Shown in pieces: positions 25,674 to 34,591 of a stretch of DNA of 64,000 bases. Origin of the DNA: WRHT01 sp031550525 (GTDB lineage Bacteria; Desulfobacterota; Desulfovibrionia; Desulfovibrionales; Desulfovibrionaceae); the NCBI GenBank assembly GCA_031550525.1, contig JAVBON010000009.1, forward strand, positions 42,025 through 106,024, given 5' to 3'. A program made the position numbers and the translations under genes. Each line of letters starts with the position of its first letter. Position 1 is the first letter of the stretch. The notes under the pieces were generated by a model. The model saw only the letters and a list, made by a program, of their open reading frames with translations. It was not told the DNA's origin and ran no database searches.

Positions 25674-27191
25674 ATGACGAATATTCTTACCATTGATGTC
25701 GGCTCATCCAGCATGCGCGGGTGCCTGTTCGACCCCTCCGGCTCAATACTGCTGAGCGCCTCCCGGCAATACTCCATGCAGTCTGACGATTTCGTGCAGG
25801 TTGAGATGGAGGCGGATATTTTCGCCTCTTCCCTCCACGCTATTCTCACCGGCATAAGCCGCGGCGCGGCCGAGCGCGGTTACAGCGTGGACGCTGTGGC
25901 CCTAACCTCGCAACGCTCGTCAATTTTGCCGCTTGATGCCAAGGGCAACCCCCTTCACCCCATCATCATGTGGCACGACAAGCGCTCCGCCCCCATTTGC
26001 GACGAGCTTTCCACCTACCACAAAGACATATACGGCATCTGCGGCATGAGGCCGACGCCGGTTTTTTCCGCGCCCAAAATGGCCTGGCTGCGCCGTAACC
26101 GACCGGAAATTTACAAGGCCGCGCACAAGCTGGTAGGCATTCACGATTACCTGCTTTTCCTGCTTACAGGAAAAATGGTTACCGATACCTCCCTCGCCAG
26201 CCGCACCAATCTTTTTAACATCCAGAAGCTTGCCTGGTCCGACGATCTCTTGCGCATCTTCGGCCTGGACAAGGAAAAACTTTGCGAGGCTCTGCCCGTG
26301 GGCGGCATATGCGGCACGGCCTCCACCACTTTTGCCGCTGAATGCGGCCTGAAAAACGGCATACCCGTAATCAGCGCGGGGGGCGACCAGCAATGCGCCG
26401 CCCTTGGCCTGGGGGTGCTTGAGCATGGCGCGGTGGGCATAAACTCCGGCTCCGGCTCGTACGTCATAGCCTCCTCGGACCGGCCCTGCCTCGACCCGCA
26501 AATGCGGGTGCTGTGCAACGTTTCAGCCGTGCCCGGCAAATGGATAGTCGAAGGCTCGGTGCTTTCTTCCGGCCTTGTGTACAAGTGGTTCAAAGACGAA
26601 TTCTGCCCCAACCTCGAGGCCTTTGCCGATGTGAACGAGTGCTGCTCCTTCTCGCCCCCCGGCGCAAGGGGGCTTATCATGATCCCCTCGCTTTCCGGCA
26701 AGGGCGCGCCCTACTGGGATCCGCAAGCCAGAGGCAGCTTTCACAACATAAGCCTAGGCACCACCCACGCCGATTTCGCGCGATCGGTGCTGGAAGGGAT
26801 AGTGGCAAGCCTGGCCGATTGCCTGGAGGTAGTGCGCGAAGTGGCAGGCCTTGATAAATTCTCATCAGTCACCTGCGCGGGCGGGCTTACGGCCAACGAG
26901 CTTTACAACCATATTCAGTGCGACACCTACCAGACCCCCCTGCGCGCCCTTTCCAGCGCGGAAAGCACCACGCGCGGGGCCTGGATATCTGCCTCGGTCA
27001 CGCTGGGGCTGCACGCGGGTTACGCCGAGGCCCTCGCCTTAAGCATAAGCCGCGAGCAAACGCGCCTTTACGAGCCGGACCCTGCCGCCGGGGTGGTGTA
27101 TGGCCGCGTGCGCGAGGCCAGGCGCTATATATATGAGACATTAAGCATGCGCCGGGTGCAGGCGCTTTTGAGCGGCGAAGAGCCTAAATAA
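25674..27191 (+). CDS. FGGY-family sugar kinase
   Basis: A 505-residue kinase of the xylulose/L-xylulose/ribulose group. The N-terminal ASKHA nucleotide loop is TIDVGSSSMRGCLFDPSG, the middle has PIIMWHDKRS and LVGIHDYLLFLLTGKMVTDTSLASRTNLF, and the ATP domain has SAGGDQQCAALGLGVL, GSGSYV and CAGGLTANELYN. It probably phosphorylates a ketose or sugar acid so that UlaE, UlaF and possibly UlaG can act. L-xylulose is the simplest candidate by analogy with LyxK of the E. coli yia system, but this is inference. The ATG at 25674 gives the family N-terminus. It is the first gene of the operon. Confidence 0.88.
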   Translation: MTNILTIDVGSSSMRGCLFDPSGSILLSASRQYSMQSDDFVQVEMEADIFASSLHAILTGISRGAAERGYSVDAVALTSQRSSILPLDAKGNPLHPIIMWHDKRSAPICDELSTYHKDIYGICGMRPTPVFSAPKMAWLRRNRPEIYKAAHKLVGIHDYLLFLLTGKMVTDTSLASRTNLFNIQKLAWSDDLLRIFGLDKEKLCEALPVGGICGTASTTFAAECGLKNGIPVISAGGDQQCAALGLGVLEHGAVGINSGSGSYVIASSDRPCLDPQMRVLCNVSAVPGKWIVEGSVLSSGLVYKWFKDEFCPNLEAFADVNECCSFSPPGARGLIMIPSLSGKGAPYWDPQARGSFHNISLGTTHADFARSVLEGIVASLADCLEVVREVAGLDKFSSVTCAGGLTANELYNHIQCDTYQTPLRALSSAESTTRGAWISASVTLGLHAGYAEALALSISREQTRLYEPDPAAGVVYGRVREARRYIYETLSMRRVQALLSGEEPK

Positions 27192-27224
27192 CAAAATTTG
27201 TCAGGTGATTTCAGGAGATTTAAG

Positions 27225-28073
27225 GTGCAATACCTTTTGGGTTTATATGAAAAAGCCATGCCCGCGGCCCTTTTGTGGGATGATAAACTCGCCTCGGCGC
27301 GCGAGGGCGGCTTCGACTACCTTGAAATAAGCGTGGACGAAAGCGACGAGAAACTCGCCCGCCTTGATCAGCGCGAAACGTGGCTTGCAATACGCAAAGC
27401 CGCCGAAGTGGCCGCCTGCCCCGTAAAAAGCATGTGCCTTTCGGCCCACCGCAAATACCCCTTGGGCAGCGCGGACAAAGCCACCAGCGCCCAATCTCTC
27501 TCCATAATGGGCAAGGCCATCGAAATGGCCTCGTTTTTGGGCATACGCGTCATTCAACTGGCCGGATACGATGTGTACTACAGCCAATCCACACCGCAAA
27601 CGCGCGCCATTTTTAGCGATAATCTGGCCGTTGCCACTGAAATGGCGGCCAGCCAAGGCGTGATGCTGGGTTTTGAAACCATGGAAACCGCTTTTATGGA
27701 TACCATAGCTAAAGCCATGCATTACGTGCGCGAAATAAATTCGCCCTACCTGCAAATTTACCCCGACCTCGGCAACCTTACCAACGCCGCAAAGCTGTAC
27801 GAGCATGACCTGCACGCCGATATAGAACTGGGCCGGGGGCACATAGCGGCCGCGCACCTTAAAGAGACAAAGCCCGGCCATTACCGCGAAGTCCCTTTCG
27901 GCACGGGCCATGTCGATTTTACGTCGGCGGCCGAAGCCTTTCTGCGCCAGGGCGTACGCATGTTTGTGGGCGAGTTCTGGCACGTGGGCTCTTTGGACTG
28001 GAAAAAGGATTTGAAATACGCCTCAACCTTTTTGCGCGGCCACATTGACGCGGCCGTCAAAAAAATAGCCTAG
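27225..28073 (+). CDS. ulaE: L-xylulose-5-phosphate 3-epimerase, UlaE/SgbU type
   Basis: The protein aligns by eye through its whole length with E. coli UlaE: LGLYEKAMPAALLWDDKLASA, FDYLEISVDESDEKLARLDQ, SMCLSAHRKYPLGS, IRVIQLAGYDVYY and QIYPDLGNL. The metal and catalytic residues are in place: Glu in GFETMET, Asp in YPDLGN, His in AAHLKETKPG and Glu in VGEFWHVG. It interconverts L-xylulose 5-phosphate and L-ribulose 5-phosphate in a TIM barrel. The GTG at 27225 has an AGGAG seven bases upstream and starts at the family position; an upstream TTG at 27198 is less likely. It lies 33 bp behind the kinase. Confidence 0.92.
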   Translation: MQYLLGLYEKAMPAALLWDDKLASAREGGFDYLEISVDESDEKLARLDQRETWLAIRKAAEVAACPVKSMCLSAHRKYPLGSADKATSAQSLSIMGKAIEMASFLGIRVIQLAGYDVYYSQSTPQTRAIFSDNLAVATEMAASQGVMLGFETMETAFMDTIAKAMHYVREINSPYLQIYPDLGNLTNAAKLYEHDLHADIELGRGHIAAAHLKETKPGHYREVPFGTGHVDFTSAAEAFLRQGVRMFVGEFWHVGSLDWKKDLKYASTFLRGHIDAAVKKIA

Positions 28074-28179
28074 GGCGCTGGCTAACCAAGGGTATACGGC
28101 TGAATGCGGGCAAACCAGCCGCAAACGCCCCGCACGAATTTGCTAGAGATATAAATTTGCATTCACAGGAGATGCCTTC

Positions 28180-29244
28180 ATGTCAAAAATAGATGAAACC
28201 ACCAGAGAGTCATGGATTTTGAATACCTTCCCCGAATGGGGCACTTGGCTCAACGAAGAAATAGAACAGGAAAAAGTGGCAAAGGGCACCTTTGCCATGT
28301 GGTGGCTGGGCTGCACCGGCATTTGGGTAAAAAGCGAGGGCAACGCCAACATCTGCATCGATTTTTGGTGCGGCAGCGGCAAGCGCACCAAGGCCAAGCC
28401 CTTTATCGACCCGCAGCACCAAATGGCCCGCATGGCCGGCAACAAAACCTTGCAGCCCAACCTGCGCACCTCAATATTCCCGCTCGACCCCTTTGGCATA
28501 AAGAGCATCGACGCGGTTATATCCACCCATTACCACAGCGACCACATAGATGTGAACGTGGCCGCCGCCGTGCTTAAAAATTGCGCTGGCGACGTGCCCT
28601 TTATCGGCCCCAAATACTGCGTGGAACTGTGGAAAAAATGGGGGGTTCCGGCGGAGCGCTGCATTACCGTAAAGCCCGGCGACTCAATTAAAATAAAAGA
28701 TATGGAGATAGTGGCCCTCGAATCTTTCGACCGCACCGCCCTTATCACCAGCCCGCCCGATGGCGACATTCGCGGCATACTGCCGGACGATATGGACGAA
28801 AAAGCCGTGAACTATCTTGTAAAGACGCCCGGCGGCAACATCTACCACAGCGGCGACTCGCACTACTCCAATTATTACGCCAAGCACGGCAACGATTATA
28901 AAATTGACGTGGCCCTGGGCTCCTACGGCGAAAACCCGCGCGGCATTACCGACAAAATGACCTCCGTGGACATACTGCGTATGGCCGAAGCCCTGCGCGT
29001 AAAGGTAATTATGCCCTTCCACCACGACATCTGGGCCAACTTTCAGGCCGACCCGGCGGAAATACTTGTGCTTTACCAAATGAAAAAAAACCGCCTGCAG
29101 TATCAGTTCAAGCCGTTCATCTGGCAGGTTGGCGGCAAGTTCGTATACCCCAACGATAAAGACAAAATAGAGTACCACTACCCGCGCGGCTTTGACGACT
29201 GCTTCAGCGTGGATATCAACCTGCCGTTCAAATCGTTTTTGTAA
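28180..29244 (+). CDS. ulaG: L-ascorbate-6-phosphate lactonase, UlaG type
   Basis: Nearly collinear with E. coli UlaG over 354 residues: TRESWILNTFPEWGTWLNEE, GTFAMWWLGCTGIWVKSEG, CAGDVPFIGPK, LYHSGDSHYSNYYAKHGN-type block (here IYHSGDSHYSNYYAKHGN), and the C-terminal GFDDCFSVDINLPFKSFL. The metallo-beta-lactamase motif reads STHYHSDHIDVN, giving the canonical HxHxDH, followed by FHHDIW. UlaG opens the lactone of L-ascorbate 6-phosphate to 3-keto-L-gulonate 6-phosphate in the cytosol. An AGGAG precedes the start. No PTS is present to make ascorbate 6-phosphate, and UlaD, the next enzyme, is missing, so the real substrate here may differ. Confidence 0.93.
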   Translation: MSKIDETTRESWILNTFPEWGTWLNEEIEQEKVAKGTFAMWWLGCTGIWVKSEGNANICIDFWCGSGKRTKAKPFIDPQHQMARMAGNKTLQPNLRTSIFPLDPFGIKSIDAVISTHYHSDHIDVNVAAAVLKNCAGDVPFIGPKYCVELWKKWGVPAERCITVKPGDSIKIKDMEIVALESFDRTALITSPPDGDIRGILPDDMDEKAVNYLVKTPGGNIYHSGDSHYSNYYAKHGNDYKIDVALGSYGENPRGITDKMTSVDILRMAEALRVKVIMPFHHDIWANFQADPAEILVLYQMKKNRLQYQFKPFIWQVGGKFVYPNDKDKIEYHYPRGFDDCFSVDINLPFKSFL

Positions 29245-29470
29245 GGCAAAATACAATTAGGAATGTATCAACCATATTCGAGGCTCTGCCTCGAGCTCCG
29301 CAAGGTGTAGCTCGTATTGCAAAAACACAACAGTTTTTGGCTGAAGACTTATATAGCAGGCAAAACTACTGGGGTGCTAATTTCGAACCCCTTGACCCGC
29401 ATAAGTTGTTAGCTGGGCGTGCCCTAAATATAAATGTAACGCCGTACAAGGCAGTTTTAACGGTATACGT

Positions 29471-29628
29471 TTAACAGCAAGCGCAAGCATATATAAACTA
29501 TAATGGGTTTCCAAAGGGGATTAAATAGCACTCCAACAGTCGTGCCGGTGCCCTGACTTTTGAGACAAACGCTGTTTTGCTTTAGCGATACGAGCTACAC
29601 CTTTGGCCGCCGGAGGCACAATTTTGCA
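29471..29628 (+). repeat. Dispersed repeat R3, copy 1
   Basis: Shared blocks in order: AACAGCAAGCGCAAGCATAT, ATAATGGGTTTCCAAAGGGG, ATTAAATAGCAC, CTGACTTTTGAG, CTGTTTTGCTT and AGCGATACGAGCTACACC TTTGGCCGCCGGAGGCA. Matches 37703-37830 closely. It sits inside the operon between ulaG and the propeller gene, where it may affect messenger processing. The rest of 29245-29756 shows no supported gene. Confidence 0.75.
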
Positions 29629-29756
29629 GGACGGCAAAATTGGACGCCAGAGCGAAGCAACGGCGCCCCGAAGGGGTGAGCCGCAGGACGCGGCGAATCA
29701 CAAATTCGCTCAGATGGATTCTAGTAAAGTTAACCCGAGTATTTTCAGGTGCTCTG

Positions 29757-30794
29757 ATGAAATTTGAAAAGAAAAAACTTTTGGATATGAACCGCTGCTA
29801 TTCGGTAGCAGCCATAAACACTTGGGGTGAAGACAAAATTTTCTTCGCCACAGAGGGTGAAGGCAAGTGTGTGGCCTTTTCCGGCCCGGATTTCGCACGT
29901 GAGGAAACGGTGTGGGAAGGCCCCGGCGGCTGCATGGGCATGGTGCCAGTGCCAGGCCGCAAGGGCGATTTTCTGGCCGTGCAAAAGTTCCTGCGCATGT
30001 TCCAGTGGGAGGAAGCCTGCCTTGTGTGGGTGGAAGCTCTGGAGCACGGCGGTTGGAAGGCGCACGAGCTGTTTACCCTGCCCTACCTGCACCGCTTCGA
30101 TATTCTCACCGCGCAAGACGGCCGCAGCTACCTTATATGCTGTACCATAGCCCAAGCCAAAGAAACCAAGGAAGACTGGTCCAAACCCGGCTCCATTTTC
30201 GTTGCACCCATGCCCACAAGCTGGACGGAAAAAATTGAATTGCGCCCCCTGCGTAACGATCTGTTCCAAAACCATGGTTATTGCCGGGGAAAACTGGACG
30301 GCAGCGAATGCGGGCTTGTAGGCGCGCGTGAGGGAGTGTTCGCGGTTATTCCACCGCAAAACAGCGGGCAGGACTGGGAAGTAAGGCAACTGCTCAATGC
30401 CCCGGCCGGAGACGTGGCCGTTACGGACCTTGACGGTGACGGCAAGTTGGAAATGGCGGTAATAGACGGTTTTCACGGCAACGGTTTTTCCGTGTACCGC
30501 CAAAACGGCGGGGCCTGGAACAAAATTTATGAAGACCCTGACCATTCCGCTTTCTACCACGTGGCCTGGGGCGGCAAGCTTGGCGGTGTACCAGCCTTTA
30601 TCGCCGGGTGCAGGCGCGGCTCGCAAGAGCTTTTCGCCCTTACCTGCGAAAACGGGGCTTTCACGCGCAGGGTCATAGAGGCAGGCACAGGCCCCAGCAA
30701 CGCAACGGCGGCCGATATAGGCGGCCAAACCTGGGTGATTTCCGCCAATCGTGAAATTGCGGAAGGCGCGGTGTATCTGGTGGGGGTAAAATAA
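29757..30794 (+). CDS. Cytosolic FG-GAP/VCBS-type beta-propeller protein, function unknown
   Basis: A 345-residue protein without signal peptide. It consists of repeating beta blades with WEGPGGCMGMVPVPGRKGDFLAVQKF, LTAQDGRSYLICC and, near residue 220, AVTDLDGDGKLEMAVIDGFHGNGFSVYR, a calcium-binding FG-GAP/VCBS loop (DxDGDGxxE). Propellers of this kind are usually extracellular adhesins or lectins, so a cytosolic copy between ulaG and the UlaF-type gene is unusual. Its TAA overlaps the next gene's ATG, which supports a metabolic role, perhaps as a lactonase or isomerase of the pathway; this is speculation. The ATG has a weak AGG upstream. Confidence 0.75.
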   Translation: MKFEKKKLLDMNRCYSVAAINTWGEDKIFFATEGEGKCVAFSGPDFAREETVWEGPGGCMGMVPVPGRKGDFLAVQKFLRMFQWEEACLVWVEALEHGGWKAHELFTLPYLHRFDILTAQDGRSYLICCTIAQAKETKEDWSKPGSIFVAPMPTSWTEKIELRPLRNDLFQNHGYCRGKLDGSECGLVGAREGVFAVIPPQNSGQDWEVRQLLNAPAGDVAVTDLDGDGKLEMAVIDGFHGNGFSVYRQNGGAWNKIYEDPDHSAFYHVAWGGKLGGVPAFIAGCRRGSQELFALTCENGAFTRRVIEAGTGPSNATAADIGGQTWVISANREIAEGAVYLVGVK

Positions 30795-31477
30795 TGAAAG
30801 AGCTTAAAAGACAAGCCTTTGAAGCCAACATGCTTTTACCGCGCTACGGCCTGGTTACCCTTACCTGGGGCAACGTTTCCGTATGTGACCGCGCAAAGGG
30901 GCTTATAGCCATAAAACCCTCGGGCGTAAGTTATGAAAGCATGACGCCGGAATCAATGGTGGTGCTGGATCTGCAAGGAAACAAGGTGGAAGGTGCATTC
31001 CGCCCGTCTTCCGATACGGCCACCCACCTTGAGCTTTACAGGGCATTTCCGGCGTTGGGCGGGGTGGCGCACACGCATTCGCGCTGGGCCACCGTATGGA
31101 GCCAGATGGAACGCTCCATTCCGGCGCTGGGCACAACCCACGCCGACCACTTCGCTGGCCCCGTGCCCTGCACGCGTATGCTCACCCCGCAAGAAGTGGG
31201 CGGAGAATACGAAAAAGCCACGGGCGCGGTCATAGTGGAGACCTTTGCCAACATCAACCCTTTGCACGTGCCAGCGGTGCTGGTGGCCGGGCACGGCCCC
31301 TTCACCTGGGGGGCGGACGCTAAAAGCGCCGTTGAAAACGCCCTTGTGCTGGAAGAAGTAGCCATGATGGCCTGGCACACCCTTTCTTTAAGGCCGCAAA
31401 GCGCCTTGCCTGATTACGTTATGAGCAAGCATTACTCCCGAAAGCATGGAGCCGGAGCCTATTACGGACAAAAATGA
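30794..31477 (+). CDS. L-ribulose-5-phosphate 4-epimerase, UlaF/AraD type
   Basis: A class II aldolase-family protein of 227 residues. It shows LPRYGLVTLTWGNVSVCDR (phosphate-binding GN motif), IKPSGVSYESM, SSDTATHLELYRAFPALGGVAHTHSRWATVWSQ with the zinc histidines HTH, and VLVAGHGPFTWG with the third histidine. The C-terminal YGQ ending is typical of AraD/UlaF/SgbE. It converts L-ribulose 5-phosphate to D-xylulose 5-phosphate, which enters the pentose phosphate pathway. The gene overlaps both neighbours: 1 bp upstream, 4 bp with the TRAP permease downstream. Confidence 0.92.
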   Translation: MKELKRQAFEANMLLPRYGLVTLTWGNVSVCDRAKGLIAIKPSGVSYESMTPESMVVLDLQGNKVEGAFRPSSDTATHLELYRAFPALGGVAHTHSRWATVWSQMERSIPALGTTHADHFAGPVPCTRMLTPQEVGGEYEKATGAVIVETFANINPLHVPAVLVAGHGPFTWGADAKSAVENALVLEEVAMMAWHTLSLRPQSALPDYVMSKHYSRKHGAGAYYGQK

Positions 31478-33402
31478 ATAAACGCGCCGCTGCCGGGCCG
31501 CCTACCACGAGGAATCTGTATGAGGATGCAGCTATGAGAAGAGACCTTACAGGACATTGGAAAACGTTGTTTATAGTGCTGGCCGTATGTGCCTCGCTTT
31601 ATCACATAACCGCTCTCGGGCTGGTTGCCACCGGAGTTTGGGAACTGCGCATCATCCACCTCATGGTGGGGCTTACGCTTGTGCCCATGCTCTACCCGGC
31701 CTGTAAAAACTCGCCGATGGGCAGACCTAGCATTTGCGACCTGGGTCTCATACTTTTAGGCATCGCCGTTTCCATTTACCCTCTGGTTTTCGGAGACGAA
31801 CTCGCCATGCGCCAAGGCGTGTTTCCCACCACCGAAGACGTTGTGGTGGCCACAATACTGGTGCTGCTGATTCTGGAATATACCAGAAGGGCCATCGGCT
31901 GGCCGCTTATTATCGTGGCGGTATGCTTTATAATTTACGCCATGTTCGCAGCCGACTTCCCCGGCATACTCCGGGCCAAAACTTATGCCTGGCCGCGTCT
32001 GGCCAGCGAGCTCCTTTCAATGGAGGGCGTTTACGGCTCGGCCATAGGCGCTTCTTCCACCTTCGTCTACCTTTTCGTGTTGTTCGGGGCCGTGCTTAGC
32101 GCATCCAAAGTTGGCGAATTTTTTATCGATATTTCTTATTCCGTTGCTGGACGCAGCCAGGGCGGCCCCGCCAAAGTGGCCATATTCGCCAGCGGCCTTT
32201 TCGGCACCATCGCGGGCAGCGGCCCGGCCAACGTGGTAACCACCGGCTCTTTCACCATTCCGCTTATGAAGCGCACCGGCCTTAAGCCGGAATTTGCCGG
32301 GGCGGTTGAGGCGGCGGCCTCGGCCGGCGGCGGCATAATGCCGCCCATTATGGGCGCAGCGGCCTTTTTGCTGGCCGAGCTTATCAACGTGCCCTACGGC
32401 AAAGTGGCGGTTTCCGCCGCCCTGCCTGCGCTGCTTTTCTATCTGGCTCTATTTTTGATGATCCATAACGAAGCAGGCAAGATGGGCCTTAAAGGCCTAC
32501 CCGCCTCGGAGCTGCCCAAATCCAAAGAAGTTATGAAGCGCTGGGGTCACCTTTCCATCCCCATTCTGCTGCTCATCTACATGCTGGCTTTTCAGGGCGT
32601 AAGTCCCATTCGCGCCGCCCTCGTCTCCATAGTGGCCTGTGTGGTCATTTCATGGATAAAGCCGGAATCGCGCATGGGCATTAGACGCATTATCGAGGCT
32701 CTGGCCGAAGGCGCCAAGGGCTCGCTTACGGTAATATTGGCCTGCGCAGCCGCCGGTATAGTAATGACGGTAATAAACCTTACCGGCGTGGGCATGAAGC
32801 TGGCCACCGGCATTATGTCCTTTTCCGGCGGCAACCTCTTCCCCGCACTTGTTATCACCATGCTGGTCACCCTGGTGCTTTCAATGGGTTTGCCCACCGT
32901 GGGCGCGTACATCATTTCCGGCGTAACCTTGGGGCCAGCGCTAATAAACATGGGTATTTCACCCCTGCAGGCGCACCTGTTCATCTTCTATTTCGCCAGC
33001 ATGTCGGGCGTTACCCCGCCGGTGGCCCTTAACGCCTTCCCGGCGGCAGGCATTGCCGGAGCCGATCCGTTCCGCGTGGGGCTTATTGCCTGGCGGCTTT
33101 CCATTACCGCCTTCATCGTGCCTTACATGTTCGTTTACGCGCCGTCGCTCCTGCTTATAGGCGACATACCCACAGTGCTGCTTACTTGCGTAACCGCCTG
33201 CACCGGCGTGTGGGCACTTGCAGCCAGCATGGCAGGCTGGACCTTTATACGCGTAAACATGCTTGAACGCGCCATTTACTTCTGCGGCGCCTTTGCGCTT
33301 ATTTTCCCCGGCATCAAAACCGACCTTCTGGGCGTGGGCCTTTTGGCCCTCGCTCTGGGCATGCAGATTATACGCAAGCGCCGTACGGCAGCCGTTGCCT
33401 GA
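31474..33402 (+). CDS. TRAP transporter fused permease (DctQM type)
   Basis: A 642-residue membrane protein. The first part (about 25-170) is a small four-helix DctQ-like unit, fused to a large DctM-like part (about 170-640) with the family block GLFGTIAGSGPANVVTTGSFTIPLMKRTGL and AGAVEAAASAGGGIMPPIMGAAAFLLAE, and near the end SGVTPPVALNAFPAAGIAGADPFRVG. Fused permeases pair with TAXI-type receptors, as here. It uses an ion gradient to import an acid, probably the operon's substrate. Its ATG overlaps the end of the epimerase gene (ATGA); an alternative start is 31534. Confidence 0.93.
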   Translation: MNKRAAAGPPTTRNLYEDAAMRRDLTGHWKTLFIVLAVCASLYHITALGLVATGVWELRIIHLMVGLTLVPMLYPACKNSPMGRPSICDLGLILLGIAVSIYPLVFGDELAMRQGVFPTTEDVVVATILVLLILEYTRRAIGWPLIIVAVCFIIYAMFAADFPGILRAKTYAWPRLASELLSMEGVYGSAIGASSTFVYLFVLFGAVLSASKVGEFFIDISYSVAGRSQGGPAKVAIFASGLFGTIAGSGPANVVTTGSFTIPLMKRTGLKPEFAGAVEAAASAGGGIMPPIMGAAAFLLAELINVPYGKVAVSAALPALLFYLALFLMIHNEAGKMGLKGLPASELPKSKEVMKRWGHLSIPILLLIYMLAFQGVSPIRAALVSIVACVVISWIKPESRMGIRRIIEALAEGAKGSLTVILACAAAGIVMTVINLTGVGMKLATGIMSFSGGNLFPALVITMLVTLVLSMGLPTVGAYIISGVTLGPALINMGISPLQAHLFIFYFASMSGVTPPVALNAFPAAGIAGADPFRVGLIAWRLSITAFIVPYMFVYAPSLLLIGDIPTVLLTCVTACTGVWALAASMAGWTFIRVNMLERAIYFCGAFALIFPGIKTDLLGVGLLALALGMQIIRKRRTAAVA

Positions 33403-33460
33403 CAGCAAGAAAACGCCTCGCATGAGGAATAATATCAACACCGCTAACAGGAGAAGAAAC

Positions 33461-34459
33461 ATGAGAAAACTCGCCGGATTACTAAGCATCGTCGCGGCTT
33501 TGATGCTGCTGGCGGCCCCCGTGGCCCAAGCCGCCGCAAAGTACAAATCGCCCAAACCAATTCTTTCCATAGGCAGCCACGGCTCAGGCAGCATGTACGT
33601 GGTGTTTCTCGCGGCCTGGTCGAAAGTGCTGACCGACAATTTTGACGGCGTCAGCGTTAACGTAGAGGCAGGCAGCCCCACCAAGAACATTGTGTTCGTA
33701 ACCAACAAGGAAACCGACTTCGGCATGACCAGCGACCTGCACTCCGCCTTGGGCATGAAGGGCGAAGACTGGTCCAACGGCACCAAATATACCGACATTC
33801 GCAGCCTCATACCCTGTTACGCCACCAACCTGGTGGCCTGGAGCCTTGAAAAAAACAAGGTTAAAAAGTTCCCGCAGGATCTGCACGGCGCTATCATAGC
33901 CCCCGGCCCCAAGGGCGCGGGCACGGACATATTCCTGACCTACCTGCTCAAAGCCTTCCCTGAAATCAAACCGGCCAAGATAGTGTATTCCACCTGGACC
34001 GACACTTCATCCCTTCTTGCTGACGGGCTGGCCGATGTGGCCATCAACACTGGCGGACACCCGGCCGGGTTTATACAGGAACTGGAAACCCGCCACCCGC
34101 TTAATATAATGACTTTCAATGCCGCCGATCAGGAGCGCTTCATGAAAGTGGCCGGAGACTACTACACCACCGCCACCCTTGATCCGGTGTACAAAAGCAT
34201 GAACGGCAAGCCCTTCACCAACGATGTGGGCTCCTGCAACTTCATTTTCACGCACAAGGATATGCCTGCGGACTTTGTCTACAATGTGCTCAAGGCCACC
34301 TGGGATAACGCGGACCAAATACGCGCCGCCAACCCCGGCCTGTTCGCCTGGATGCAAATGGAACACATCACCAACGTGCCCGTGCCCCTGCACCCCGGCG
34401 CCGTTAAGTTTTATCAGGAACATGGCGTGAAGATACCCGCGCGCCTCATGCCCAAATAA
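33461..34459 (+). CDS. TAXI-family TRAP solute-binding receptor
   Basis: A 332-residue periplasmic protein. The signal peptide MRKLAGLLSIVAALMLLAAP...AQA is cleaved near residue 26. The mature domain follows the TAXI layout: SIGSHGSGSMYVVFLAAWSKVL, then VNVEAGSPTKNIVFVTNKETDFGMTSDLH, PGPKGAGTDIFLTYLLKAF, and AINTGGHPAGFIQELE. It captures the solute for the upstream fused permease. An AGGAG lies eight bases before the ATG. A 14-bp perfect stem-loop follows, which may lower transcription into the next gene. Confidence 0.93.
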   Translation: MRKLAGLLSIVAALMLLAAPVAQAAAKYKSPKPILSIGSHGSGSMYVVFLAAWSKVLTDNFDGVSVNVEAGSPTKNIVFVTNKETDFGMTSDLHSALGMKGEDWSNGTKYTDIRSLIPCYATNLVAWSLEKNKVKKFPQDLHGAIIAPGPKGAGTDIFLTYLLKAFPEIKPAKIVYSTWTDTSSLLADGLADVAINTGGHPAGFIQELETRHPLNIMTFNAADQERFMKVAGDYYTTATLDPVYKSMNGKPFTNDVGSCNFIFTHKDMPADFVYNVLKATWDNADQIRAANPGLFAWMQMEHITNVPVPLHPGAVKFYQEHGVKIPARLMPK

Positions 34460-34462
34460 CAA

Positions 34463-34503
34463 ATAGCGGCGCTATGGGAGCCAAACCCGCATAGCGCCGC
34501 TAT
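34463..34503 (+). terminator. Perfect 14-bp stem-loop between receptor and sulfotransferase-like gene
   Basis: ATAGCGGCGCTATG and its exact complement flank a 13-base loop. There is no U-run, so it may protect or attenuate the transcript rather than end it. Confidence 0.6.
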
Positions 34504-34510
34504 AAACTGA

Positions 34511-34563
34511 ACAAACCGGGCCGGGGCAGCCTCGCTCTCCGGCCCGAGACCCGGCTTTTTTAA
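34511..34563 (+). terminator. Terminator-like structure with T-run
   Basis: GGGCCGG pairs with CCGGCCC, and a following CCCGGC runs into TTTTTTA. It lies 29 bp before the next gene, making the last gene of the operon partly separate in expression. Confidence 0.5.
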
Positions 34564-34591
34564 TGCCGAGGCAAAAGACAGGAGAGGATGT

